The notes under the pieces: model-generated
Databases searched by the model: none
What the model was told of the DNA's origin: nothing
What the model saw: only the letters and a program-made list of their open reading frames with translations
Shown here: positions 41,132 to 49,665 of the stretch, piece after piece
Position numbering within the stretch: the first letter of the stretch is position 1
How the letters are laid out: each line of letters starts with the position of its first letter
Source of the DNA: Pseudorhodoferax sp. Leaf265
GTDB taxonomy: Bacteria; Pseudomonadota; Gammaproteobacteria; Burkholderiales; Burkholderiaceae_C
NCBI RefSeq assembly: GCF_001422365.1
Contig: NZ_LMMT01000012.1
Coordinates: 312,712-376,711 of the forward strand
Length of the DNA stretch: 64,000 nt
Direction of reading: 5' to 3'
Made by a program: the position numbers and the translations under genes

Positions 41132-41632
41132 ATGCACAACACCCTGTCCGTCCAGCCGCTGACCGCGGCCGCCTTCGCCCCCTTCGGCACCGTCATCGCC
41201 GTGCCGGCCGGCGCCCCCGGCCGTCCCATCAATGGCGGCACCTCGCAACGCTTCGACCTGTTGGCCGACATGGCGCTGTCGGCCGAGGGCGGGCGCCCCA
41301 TGCTGGCGCTGTTCCGCGCGCAGGCGCGCCGCTTTCCGCATGCCGTGGACGAGCTCGAGCGCCACGCGCTGGGCAGCCAGACCTTCGTGCCGCTGGGGCA
41401 GCGGCGCTTCGTGCTGGTCGTGGCGCCGGCGGCACCCGAACCCGACCTGGGCGCGCTGGCGGCCTTCATGACCGATGGCGCGCAGGGCGTGGTGCTCGCG
41501 CCGGGCACCTGGCACCACGCGCTGCTGGCCGTGGACGCGGGCGACTTCGTGGTCGTCGAGCGCGCGGCGCAGGCCGTGGACTGCGACGTGGTGCGCTGGG
41601 AGCGCAGCGTGTCGGTGGTCATTCCAGCGTGA
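41132..41632 (+). CDS. allA: Ureidoglycolate lyase (AllA family)
   Basis: This 166-residue protein matches the AllA cupin that splits ureidoglycolate into glyoxylate and urea, the last step of allantoin breakdown. The family pattern includes FAPFGTVI at residue 15-22, RFPHAVDELERHALGSQTFVPL near 66-87 in outline and GTWHHALLAV near 124-133, where the His pair is part of the active cupin site. It is divergent from the TRAP operon and overlaps the convergent Bug gene by 14 bp. No allantoinase is seen, but an allantoate-amidohydrolase-type gene is at 58755. Confidence 0.9.
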   Translation: MHNTLSVQPLTAAAFAPFGTVIAVPAGAPGRPINGGTSQRFDLLADMALSAEGGRPMLALFRAQARRFPHAVDELERHALGSQTFVPLGQRRFVLVVAPAAPEPDLGALAAFMTDGAQGVVLAPGTWHHALLAVDAGDFVVVERAAQAVDCDVVRWERSVSVVIPA

Positions 41633-42602
41633 CGCCCGTGGCCTTGACCACGCCGGCCCAGCGCTCCGTTTCCTTGCGCAGGTAGGCGCCGTACTCCTCG
41701 GGGCTGGAGCCCAGCGGTTCGGCGCCCTGCAGGGCCAGCTTCTCGCGCACGTCGGCGCTCCTGAGCGCCTTGGCCACCTCGGCGTTGAGCCGCTGCACCA
41801 CGGCCGCCGGCGTGCCGGCCGGCACCATCAGGCCCTGCCAGGCGCCGGCCTCGAAGCCCGGCATCACGCTCTCGGCCAGCGTCGGCACCTCGGGGAACAG
41901 CGACATGCGCCTGGCCGTGGTCACGGCCAGCAGCTTGATGCGCTTGTCCTTCACGAAGGACATGACCGAGTTGATGGTGTCGGTCATGAACTGGATCTGC
42001 CCGGCCGCCAGGTCCACGTCCGCCGGTGCGCTGCCCTTGTAGGGCACGTGCGTGGCCACGATGCCCTGGGCGCGCACGAACTGGTAGGCCGCCAGGTGCG
42101 TCACGTTGCCGTTGCCGGCCGAGCCGTAGGACAGCTTGTCGGGGTTGGCCTTGGCATAGGCCACGAACTCGGCCACGGTGTTGGCCGGCACGCTGGGGTG
42201 CACGACCAGCGCCAGCGGCACCACGGCCGTGAGCGCCACGGGCGCCAGGTCGCGCTGCGCGTCGTAGGGCAGGCTCTTGTACAGCGAGGGGCTCAGCGTG
42301 ATCGACGAGGTGTTGTAGAGCAGCGCGTAGCCGTCGGCCGCGGCCTTGGCGACCGCCACCGCGCCGATGTTGCCGTTGGCGCCGCCGCGGTTGTCGACCA
42401 CGATGGGCTGGCCCATCTGCTCGGACAGCTTCTGCGCGAGCACGCGTGCCACCAGGTCGGTCGGCCCGCCGGGCGGGAACGGCACGACCATGGTGATGGG
42501 CTTGGCCGGGTAGGCGGCCTGGGCCTGGGCGGCGCCCCAGGGCGTCAGTGCGGCGGCGAGGGCCAGCGCGAGCGCCGCGCGGCGGGTGGATGGCAGGTTC
42601 AC
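41619..42602 (-). CDS. Bug/TctC-family binding protein
   Basis: A 327-residue periplasmic receptor. It starts at GTG 42602 with a good GGAGA Shine-Dalgarno upstream; no in-frame ATG exists near the signal peptide. Residues 1-28 form the export signal, and AYPAKPITMVVPFPPGGPTDLVAR begins the mature part. Other marks are VDNRGGANGNIGA and HVPYKGSAPADVDL. It is 29 bp downstream of the MaoC-like gene in the operon CaiB-MaoC-Bug, which suggests uptake of an acid that is then handled as a CoA thioester. Confidence 0.93.
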   Translation of the reverse strand: MNLPSTRRAALALALAAALTPWGAAQAQAAYPAKPITMVVPFPPGGPTDLVARVLAQKLSEQMGQPIVVDNRGGANGNIGAVAVAKAAADGYALLYNTSSITLSPSLYKSLPYDAQRDLAPVALTAVVPLALVVHPSVPANTVAEFVAYAKANPDKLSYGSAGNGNVTHLAAYQFVRAQGIVATHVPYKGSAPADVDLAAGQIQFMTDTINSVMSFVKDKRIKLLAVTTARRMSLFPEVPTLAESVMPGFEAGAWQGLMVPAGTPAAVVQRLNAEVAKALRSADVREKLALQGAEPLGSSPEEYGAYLRKETERWAGVVKATGVTLE

Positions 42603-42631
42603 GGTGTCTCCTTCGATGGTGGTGCGTTGTC

Positions 42632-43111
42632 TCAGGGGCGGCCGGCCAACAGCCGCGTGGCGGTGTAGGTCATGACCAGCACGCCACGCTGGTTGAACAC
42701 GTCGATCCGCGAGTCGACGACGGCGCGCCCGCTTTTGGACGTGGGTCGGATGCCGGTGACCTCGATCTGCGCCTCGATGGTGTCGCCCACGAGCACGGGC
42801 GCGAGGATCTTCTGGTGCAGCTCCAGCATCGCCAGGCCCGTGCCCTGGATCATGGTCTGCAGGATGAAGCCCTCGATCAGCGCATAGGTCAGCGCGCCCG
42901 GCACGGGCCGGCCGGCCATGGCCGCGCCCGCGTAGCCTTCCTCGATGAAGATGGCCTCCAGCATGCCGGTCACGCCGATGAAGTTCACGAGGTCGGCCTC
43001 GGTCACGGTGCGCGCAAAGGTGCGCAGGCGCTGGCCGACCGCGAGGTCCTGCCAGACGTAGCCCTGGCCGAGGCGGGGCAGGCTGCGGTCGATGGCGGCG
43101 GGGCTGTTCAT
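42632..43111 (-). CDS. MaoC-like dehydratase (hotdog fold)
   Basis: This 159-residue protein has the MaoC/R-hydratase pattern: DLAVGQRLRTFARTVTEADLVNFIGVTGM with the catalytic Asp/His-type dyad region altered (family usually D..N..H; here the second is NFIGVTGMLEAIF), then GRPVPGALTYALIEGFI. The change at the usual His position may alter catalysis. It likely hydrates or dehydrates an acyl-CoA made by the CoA-transferase encoded immediately upstream, whose stop overlaps its ATG by four bases. Similar proteins occur as mesaconyl/itaconyl-CoA hydratases. Confidence 0.88.
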   Translation of the reverse strand: MNSPAAIDRSLPRLGQGYVWQDLAVGQRLRTFARTVTEADLVNFIGVTGMLEAIFIEEGYAGAAMAGRPVPGALTYALIEGFILQTMIQGTGLAMLELHQKILAPVLVGDTIEAQIEVTGIRPTSKSGRAVVDSRIDVFNQRGVLVMTYTATRLLAGRP

Positions 43112-44310
43112 GCGGTGTCTCCGGTGGGATGGCTGCGGGCGGCGCCCTGGTCGATCAGGGCCTGGATGTGCTGTGGCGCGAGGCCGGCGGCGGCCAGCTG
43201 CGCGCGCGTGTGCTGGCCCAGCCGCGGCGGCAAGGCCACCGGCTGGCGCTGCCCGTCGAAGCGCACGGGCGTGCCGGGAAAGCGGAGCAGGCCCATCGCG
43301 CTGTCGTCCACGGTCTCGAAAAAGCCCGTGGCGGCCAGGTGCGGGTCCTGTGGCAGCGCGTCCAGGCGTGCGACCGGCGCCGCCGGGATCTCCAGCCGTT
43401 CGCAGGCGGCAAGCCAGTGCGCGGTGCTCTCGCGCGCCACGTAGGCCCCGGCCAGCTCCAGCAACTCGGCGATGTGGCGCGTGCGGTTCGCGATGCCGAC
43501 GAAGCGCGGATCGGCCGCGTGCTGCGGCGCGCCGACCTCGGTGAAGAAGCGCTGCCAGTGCAGATCGGTGTACGGCATCATGGCCACGTGCCCGTCCGCC
43601 GTGCGGTAGGGCCGGCGCCAGGGCGCCAGCACGCGCGGGTAGCCGGGGGCCGACAGCGGTGGCTCGAAGTGCTGGCCGTAGAAGTGCTCGACCAGGTTGA
43701 AGCCCACCATGGACTCGAACATCGGCACCTCCACATGCGCGCCTTCGCCCGTGCGTTCACGCTGCCACAGCGCGGCCAGGATGGCATGGGCCGCCACATG
43801 GGCGCAGGTCTTGTCGGCCGCGATGGTCGGCAGGTAGCGGGTGTCGCTGCCCTGGCGCGCCATGAGGTCGGCCAGGCCCGACATGCCCTGGACCACGTCG
43901 TCGTAGGCCGGGCGGCCCGCGTAGGGCCCGGGCAGGAAGCCGAGCAGGCTGGCATAGACCAGGCGCGGGAAGCGCGTGCGGAGCGTCCCGGGGTCCACGC
44001 CCAGCGCCGCAAGCTTCTGCGGCCGCATGCTGTGCATGAACACGTCGGCCGTGGCCAGCAGGGCCTGCAAGGCGTCCTGCGCGGCCGGCTGCTTGAGGTC
44101 CAGCACCACGCTCTGCTTGCTGCGGTTGGCACCCAGGAACATCGCGGCCATGCCGTCCTCGCGCGCGGGGCCCGTGTGGCGCGTGGAATCGCCCTCGGGC
44201 GGCTCGATCTTCACGACCTCGGCGCCATAGTCGGCCAGCAGCTGGCTGGCCAGCGGGCCGAAGATCACGCTGGACAGGTCCAGCACGCGCAGGCCCTTGA
44301 GCGGTGCCAT
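43108..44310 (-). CDS. Family III CoA-transferase (CaiB/BaiF)
   Basis: A 400-residue CoA-transferase that moves CoA between carboxylic acids. The N-terminal core LKGLRVLDLSSVIFGPLASQLLADYGAEVVKIEPP (shown in parts), GANRSKQSVVLDLK near 60-74 and the catalytic-Asp region GLADLMARQGSD near 147 are seen; the Asp that forms the anhydride in this family lies in this stretch. It begins an operon with MaoC-like and Bug genes and is divergent from a LysR gene at 44409, which probably regulates it. Confidence 0.92.
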   Translation of the reverse strand: MAPLKGLRVLDLSSVIFGPLASQLLADYGAEVVKIEPPEGDSTRHTGPAREDGMAAMFLGANRSKQSVVLDLKQPAAQDALQALLATADVFMHSMRPQKLAALGVDPGTLRTRFPRLVYASLLGFLPGPYAGRPAYDDVVQGMSGLADLMARQGSDTRYLPTIAADKTCAHVAAHAILAALWQRERTGEGAHVEVPMFESMVGFNLVEHFYGQHFEPPLSAPGYPRVLAPWRRPYRTADGHVAMMPYTDLHWQRFFTEVGAPQHAADPRFVGIANRTRHIAELLELAGAYVARESTAHWLAACERLEIPAAPVARLDALPQDPHLAATGFFETVDDSAMGLLRFPGTPVRFDGQRQPVALPPRLGQHTRAQLAAAGLAPQHIQALIDQGAARSHPTGDTA

Positions 44311-44408
44311 CGTCTCGTCTCCATGGGCTTGAAAAGCGCGGATTGTTCGGTGGCTGCTGCATCGCGTCTAATATTTCTTTCTCCACCTGTGATAGCCCAC
44401 CCGTATCA

Positions 44409-45302
44409 ATGGACTCCCGACAACTGCGCCACTTCGTCGCCGTGGCCGAAACGCTGAACTACCACCGCGCCGCCGAGCAACTGCACATGTCGCAGCCGCC
44501 GCTGTCCGCCTCGATCCGCCGGCTGGAAGAGCAGCTCGGCGTGCAGCTGTTTGAGCGCACGCGCCGCGGCACGGCGCTGACGGCGGCCGGCACCGCCGCG
44601 CTGGAGGACGCGCGCCGCGCGCTGTTCCACACCGAGCAGTTCGGCCGCGTGGCCGCCGCCACCGCGCGCGGCGAGGCCGGCAGCCTGCGCATCGGCTTCG
44701 TGGGCTCGGCCACCTACGCGCTGATGCCGCAGGTCATGCCGGTGTTCCGTGCACGCTTTCCCGAGGTGCAGCTGGTGCTGGCCGAATCGACCACGCGCCG
44801 GTTGCTGGAGGATGTGCAGCAAGGCCAGTTGGACGCGGCGCTGCTGCGCTTTCCGCTGGTGCGTGCCCACGGTGCCCAGCTGTTGCCGATCGAGCGCGAC
44901 CGCTTTGTCGCGGCCCTGCCGGTGACGCACCGCCTGGCCCGGCGGCGGCGCATCGCGCTGGAGGAACTGCGCGACGAACGCTTTGTCATCTTCGGCGCCG
45001 AAGCCGTGCCGGGCCTGCACGCCATGGCGCTGCTGGCTTGTCAGCGGGCTGGCTTCGTGCCCCGCGTGCAGCAGGAGGCCGTGCAGGTGCAGACCGTGGT
45101 CAGCCTCGTCGAGAGCGGGCTGGGCGTGGCACTGGTGCCCTCGGTGGCCGCGCGGCACGCCACGCGCAGCCTGGCGTTCCGGCCGCTGCATGGCCCGGGG
45201 GCGGACACCGAGATCGGCATCGCCCTGGCCTGGCGCGAGGAGCGCGAAACGCCGGCGGCGCGGCGTTTCCGCGAAACTTTGCAGGGGCTTGCGGCCGCTT
45301 GA
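44409..45302 (+). CDS. LysR-family transcriptional regulator
   Basis: The 297-residue protein has the helix-turn-helix at residues 4-60 (YHRAAEQLHMSQPPLSASIRRLEEQLG, ERTRRGTALTAAG) typical of the BenM/CatM/CbbR side of the LysR family. The effector domain opens with LRIGFVGSATYALMPQV and contains LLRFPLVRAHGAQLL. ATG at 44409 lies 99 bp from the CoA-transferase start on the other strand, so it most likely controls the CaiB-MaoC-Bug operon. Members of this group often respond to small organic acids. Confidence 0.93.
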   Translation: MDSRQLRHFVAVAETLNYHRAAEQLHMSQPPLSASIRRLEEQLGVQLFERTRRGTALTAAGTAALEDARRALFHTEQFGRVAAATARGEAGSLRIGFVGSATYALMPQVMPVFRARFPEVQLVLAESTTRRLLEDVQQGQLDAALLRFPLVRAHGAQLLPIERDRFVAALPVTHRLARRRRIALEELRDERFVIFGAEAVPGLHAMALLACQRAGFVPRVQQEAVQVQTVVSLVESGLGVALVPSVAARHATRSLAFRPLHGPGADTEIGIALAWREERETPAARRFRETLQGLAAA

Positions 45303-45318
45303 AGCCTTGCCGACCGGG

Positions 45319-46884
45319 TCAACGCCCGGTGCAGCGGCGCCGGCGCGAGAGCCGCATGGCCACGCCGAGGAAGGCGAGGCCCAGGGCCAGCACCGTGAGG
45401 TCGAAGCCGGCGAGTGCCCAGTCGCCCTGCGGCAGCGAAACACCCAGGTGCCTCGGCGTCGTCAGCGCATTGAGCACGGGCAGCAGCGAAAACGCCCCTG
45501 CGGCCAGCCAGGACTGTTCCTGCCAACCCCTGGCGGCGGGGCGTAGCGCCGCATGCAGCAGCAGCGCCGCCCAGGCGATGAACAGCAGGTGCAACTCCCA
45601 GTCGCCACGCCGGGCCAGGTCGGTCGGCAGCAGGCGGTTGGCCCAGAAGCAGGCGGCGATGCCAACGGGCAATCCGACGATGGTGCCAACGTTCAGGCGC
45701 TCGACCAGGCGCAGGCCATGGTGCGCCCGCGCGCGTTCCTGCTCGACGCGTTGGCGGCGCTTCACCGTCCACAGCACCAGGCCTGTCGCGACCATCGCGG
45801 TGCCGAGCAGGCCGGCCACGAGGTACAGCGCGCGCAGCGCCGGGCCGGCGAACAGGCCTTCGTGCAAACCGAGCAGGAGATCGCGCAATCCCCTGGGGCC
45901 AGACGTCCACCGCGGGCGCGACGCCAGCAGCGCGCCGCTGGCGCCGTCGTAGGTGAACAGGTCCGCAGCGCGCAGCGGGCCGGCCGCGAAGTCGCCCACC
46001 ACCGTGATGCGCGCGGCCGCGTCGCCGGGGTGGTCGAATTCCAGCAGCGTGACGGCCGCGCCCGCGAGCCGGGGACGCACGTCGGCAAGCAACCCGTCCA
46101 GCGCCACCATCGGGACGGGCCGGCCCGCAGCACCCGTGCGTGCCGGCGAAGGGAACACTTCTTCGAGGAAAGCCTGGCTGCCTTGCGCCCCAGGCCCGTA
46201 CCAGCCGACGACGGCCAGCGGCATGAACGAGAACATCAGGAAGACCAGGCCCGAGTACGTGATCATGAGCTGGTAGGGCAGCGAGACGACGCTGGCGAGG
46301 TTGTGCGCGTCCAGCCACGATCGCTGGCCCCTGCCCGGGCGGAAGGTGAAGAAGTCCGAGAAGATGCGCCGGTGCACCACCACGCCGGTGACGATGGCCA
46401 CGAGCATGCACATCGTCGCGATGCCGACGGTCCACTCCGCAGCCGTGATCGGCAGGTAGTGCAGCGCCCAATGCATCTGGTACAGCGCCTGGCCTCCGCC
46501 GGTCTGGCGCGCCGCGAACGCCGCGCCGGTGGTCGGGTCGAGGAAGGCCGCCCCGGCCGGGGCACCGGACCCCTGTGCGCCGCGCCAGGTGACGCGCAGG
46601 TAGGGCTCGTTGCGGTCGACCGGAACAGAGATGGTCCAGCGCCGCGCGCCAGGCGCGTGCGCGGCGAGGTAGGCGAGCCCTGTGCGGGCGGCATCTTCGG
46701 CGCGCAGGGGGACGCTGGCGGGCGGCAGTTCCGGCCGCATCCACCGGTCGATCTCGGTGTCCACATAGCCCAGCGTGCCGGTGACGAACATGAAGTACAG
46801 CAGCCAGCCGCACAGCAGGCCCATCCAGGTGTGGAGCCAGGCCATGGCCTGGCGCAAGGCCGGCTGCAGCAGCGCCTGGCTCAC
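45319..46884 (-). CDS. PepSY-domain membrane protein, siderophore reductase type
   Basis: A 521-residue inner-membrane protein with four to six helices and PepSY_TM domains, as found in siderophore uptake loci (FoxB/PiuB-like) where it is thought to reduce ferric siderophores in the periplasm. The N-terminal WLHTWMGLLCGWLLYFMFVTGTLGY segment and MHWALHYLP carry conserved histidines. The start is likely GTG at 46884, overlapping the DUF3649 stop as GTGA; ATG at 46845 is an alternative that would shorten the first cytoplasmic stretch. It is the last gene of the iron operon. Confidence 0.87.
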   Translation of the reverse strand: MSQALLQPALRQAMAWLHTWMGLLCGWLLYFMFVTGTLGYVDTEIDRWMRPELPPASVPLRAEDAARTGLAYLAAHAPGARRWTISVPVDRNEPYLRVTWRGAQGSGAPAGAAFLDPTTGAAFAARQTGGGQALYQMHWALHYLPITAAEWTVGIATMCMLVAIVTGVVVHRRIFSDFFTFRPGRGQRSWLDAHNLASVVSLPYQLMITYSGLVFLMFSFMPLAVVGWYGPGAQGSQAFLEEVFPSPARTGAAGRPVPMVALDGLLADVRPRLAGAAVTLLEFDHPGDAAARITVVGDFAAGPLRAADLFTYDGASGALLASRPRWTSGPRGLRDLLLGLHEGLFAGPALRALYLVAGLLGTAMVATGLVLWTVKRRQRVEQERARAHHGLRLVERLNVGTIVGLPVGIAACFWANRLLPTDLARRGDWELHLLFIAWAALLLHAALRPAARGWQEQSWLAAGAFSLLPVLNALTTPRHLGVSLPQGDWALAGFDLTVLALGLAFLGVAMRLSRRRRCTGR

Positions 46885-47159
46885 AGCACGACCCAGGCGG
46901 CTAGCGCAGACAAGGCCAGTGCGCCGGCGAGGCCGGCCCACGCCACGCCAGCACTGCGTGCGGCGAAGGCCCACACCACCGCGGCGGCGTAGACCACGAA
47001 GCCCGCGGTCATGGCTGCCAGCGCGGCGTCCACGCGCGCCATCGGCCACAGCGCGACAAAAGGAACCGGCAGCACGCTGGCCAGCAGGTAACCGCCCCCG
47101 GCCGCGGCCAGTGCGCGCGAAGCGACCCCCCAGGGGCCGCAGGCTGGCGCCTTGCCCAC
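46881..47159 (-). CDS. DUF3649 small membrane protein of an iron-siderophore locus
   Basis: This 92-residue protein has three hydrophobic segments and the DUF3649 pattern ALAAAGGGYLLASVLPV, RVDAALAAMTAGFVVYAAAVVWAFAARSA, given in parts. Such proteins occur almost only between TonB receptor and PepSY reductase genes; their role is unknown but a part in siderophore handling at the inner membrane is assumed. It starts 5 bp after the receptor stop and overlaps the PepSY gene, confirming the operon. Confidence 0.82.
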   Translation of the reverse strand: MGKAPACGPWGVASRALAAAGGGYLLASVLPVPFVALWPMARVDAALAAMTAGFVVYAAAVVWAFAARSAGVAWAGLAGALALSALAAWVVL

Positions 47160-47163
47160 GGGT

Positions 47164-49530
47164 TCAGAAGTCGGCCGTCATCGACACCAGCAAGGTGCGC
47201 GGCGCGCCCACCGTCAGCCCTTCGCGTGCAGCGGACAGCCAGTAGTTCTTGTCGGCCACGTTCTCCACGGTCGCGCGCAGGGTGATCGGCACCGGGCCGG
47301 TCGAGAACCGGTAGCGCGCACCGAGGTCCAGGCGTGTCCACCCAGGCAGCCGCTGCGTGTTCGCGGTGTCGACGTACTGCGAACTGGTGCGCACGGCACG
47401 CGCCGTGAGGGTCAGGCCTTCGAGAAAGCCGGCGTCCCATTCGCCGGCGGCGTTGAGCTGCAGCTTCGGCGTCGCGGGGGCGGTGCGGCCGTCGTTCGCG
47501 CCGCCCTCGGTCTTGTCGAGCTTGCCGTCGGTGTACGCGGCGCCCGCGAGCACGCGGAGTCCGGCCATGGCCTGTCCCTGCGTGAGCAGCTCGACGCCGC
47601 GGTTGCGCTGCAGACCGTCCATGCCGAAGCGATTGGTGGCCGGGTTCAGGAAGCCGTTCGGGCGCTCGATCTGGAACACGCTCAGCGTCGTGACGAAGTT
47701 TCCAGTGTCGTACTTGGCGCCGACTTCGTGCTGCTTCGATTTGCCTGGCGGGAACGTCTCGCCGGCGTTGGAGGCACCCTCGGGCGCTGTCGGGCCCTGG
47801 CTCAGGCCTTCGATGTAGTTGCCGTAGAAGGACAGCGCCGGGCTGGCTTTGAAGAGGACCGTGGCGACCGGCGTGACGGCGGATTCGTCGTAGCGTGGTG
47901 GGATGCTGGTGAACGAGACCGTCTCGACATTCTGTTTGCGCGCGCCCAACGTCACCTGCAAGCGGCCGCCGTCGAAGGAGACCGTGTCGACCAGCGCCGC
48001 GCTGCGCAGACGCGTTTCGCCGACCTTCGGGATCGGGCCGGCCAGCGCGATGTCGGGGCGAGGGTTCGGCGTCGGCTGGTAGATGTTCGAGCGGATCAAC
48101 GCGCCCGTGGCGCGCAGCGTGCCCTGGTCGAGGCTGTAGGTGCTCAGGCCGAGCGCCGCTTCATGGCGGAGTGTGCCGGTGCTGAACTTGCCGCGGATGC
48201 CGGCCTCGGCCGTCGTCGTGTCGACGTACTCGTCCAGCCGCGTCGGGCGCGACACGATGTCGCCTTCGGTGCTCAGCAACAACGAGCTGGTCTGCAGGCT
48301 GCTGAAGTCATAGGTCTGCCGGCCCACGGCGCCGTAGACCTTGACATCGGAGGCCACGTCCACTTCCGCACGCACCAAGGCCGAGGTCTCCCTGGCCTTC
48401 CAGAAGGTCCATTCCTCGAGGAAGTTGCGCTTCGCGTCGGGCGCCGGGCCGATGGCGGTGCCGGACTCCGGCGGGAACAGCAGGCTGCTGCGCGCGCGCG
48501 TGGTGCGGTTCTGGTGGTTCAGGTCGGCCTCGACACGCACGCGTTCGCCCTGAAAATCCAGGCCCACCGTGAGCGCGTCGAGCTTTTCGCTGGCGTGGTC
48601 CACCGGCATGTCGCCCGAGCGGCGCAGCGCGTTCACGCGCACGCCGACCTGCTGGTCGGCGCCGAAGCGGCGGCCCAGGTCGAGGTGGGTGCCGACCTGG
48701 CCATCGCCGATGTACGAGAGCGTGACGCGGTTGAGCGGCACGGCGCCGGCACGCTTGGGCACGAGGTTGACGGCGCCGCCCACCGAGCCGGCCGGCGCCA
48801 TGCCGTTGAGCAAGGCGTTCGGACCGCGCAGCACTTCCACGCGCTCCACGCCGATCAGCGAACTGGCGTTGCGGGGCGACAGGCCGTACAGGCCGTTGAA
48901 GGACACGTCGTAGTTGAACAGCGTGAAGCCGCGGATGTTGAACTCGTCGCGGCCGGCACCGCGTGCATAGGTGTTGCGCACCGAGGGGTCGTTCACCAGG
49001 ATGTCGCCGATGTTCTGGGCCTGCTGGTCCTCGATCAACTGCGCGGTGTACTGCGTGACGCTGAACGGCGTGTCCATGGTGTCGCGGTTGCCGAGCAGGC
49101 CCGCGCGACCACCGCGTGCGGTCTGGCCACCCGCATACAGCGGTGGCGGGGTGGCCGCATCGGCGGCGGCCTTCACCTCCACGGTCGGCAGCGCCGTGCC
49201 GTTGGCGGCAGGGCGGACGATGGCCGATCCCTGCTCGATCACGCCGACGAGGCCGCTGCCGGCGAGCAGGCGGTCCAGGGCCGCGGCCGGCGTGAGCTGG
49301 CCGGAGACGGCCGGTGCGGTCTTGCCCGCCACGGGTGCGGCCGGGAAGCTCATCTGCAGCTTGGCCTGGCGCGCCAGTTCGTTCAGCGCCTGGGCCAGCG
49401 GCTGCGAGGCAATGGCGATGGCGACGGGGGCTGCTGCCTGCGCGCAAGCAGGAGGGGCGGTGGCCGCCAGGGCGGTGGCGACGGCTGCGGCCAGGGCCAG
49501 CGGGGCGAAGCGGAAACGCGCAGTGCGCAT
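47164..49530 (-). CDS. TonB-dependent siderophore receptor with STN signalling domain
   Basis: The 788-residue outer-membrane receptor has a signal peptide (residues 1-30, ending CAQA) and a secretin/TonB N-terminal (STN) domain at about 35-90, which marks receptors that signal to a FecR-type anti-sigma factor. The plug follows (FNIRGFTLFNYDVSFNGLYGL near 195 and GVERVEVLRGPNALLNG near 230, in parts), then a beta-barrel ending in ...LLVSMTADF with terminal Phe. The pattern fits hydroxamate-type (ferrichrome/ferrioxamine-like) receptors, but the ligand is not certain. FecR and FecI genes are directly upstream. Confidence 0.94.
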   Translation of the reverse strand: MRTARFRFAPLALAAAVATALAATAPPACAQAAAPVAIAIASQPLAQALNELARQAKLQMSFPAAPVAGKTAPAVSGQLTPAAALDRLLAGSGLVGVIEQGSAIVRPAANGTALPTVEVKAAADAATPPPLYAGGQTARGGRAGLLGNRDTMDTPFSVTQYTAQLIEDQQAQNIGDILVNDPSVRNTYARGAGRDEFNIRGFTLFNYDVSFNGLYGLSPRNASSLIGVERVEVLRGPNALLNGMAPAGSVGGAVNLVPKRAGAVPLNRVTLSYIGDGQVGTHLDLGRRFGADQQVGVRVNALRRSGDMPVDHASEKLDALTVGLDFQGERVRVEADLNHQNRTTRARSSLLFPPESGTAIGPAPDAKRNFLEEWTFWKARETSALVRAEVDVASDVKVYGAVGRQTYDFSSLQTSSLLLSTEGDIVSRPTRLDEYVDTTTAEAGIRGKFSTGTLRHEAALGLSTYSLDQGTLRATGALIRSNIYQPTPNPRPDIALAGPIPKVGETRLRSAALVDTVSFDGGRLQVTLGARKQNVETVSFTSIPPRYDESAVTPVATVLFKASPALSFYGNYIEGLSQGPTAPEGASNAGETFPPGKSKQHEVGAKYDTGNFVTTLSVFQIERPNGFLNPATNRFGMDGLQRNRGVELLTQGQAMAGLRVLAGAAYTDGKLDKTEGGANDGRTAPATPKLQLNAAGEWDAGFLEGLTLTARAVRTSSQYVDTANTQRLPGWTRLDLGARYRFSTGPVPITLRATVENVADKNYWLSAAREGLTVGAPRTLLVSMTADF

Positions 49531-49665
49531 GGTGGAGATTCCTCGAACAGTGTTGGAATGCCGGGACCTGCGCGGTGCGCAGGCCCCTCTCACCGTGGAA
49601 GACGCACCGCCGGCCGCAATCCTCAGGTCGCGGCCGAATTTTTTTCAACGCATCTCGCGCAAGCC

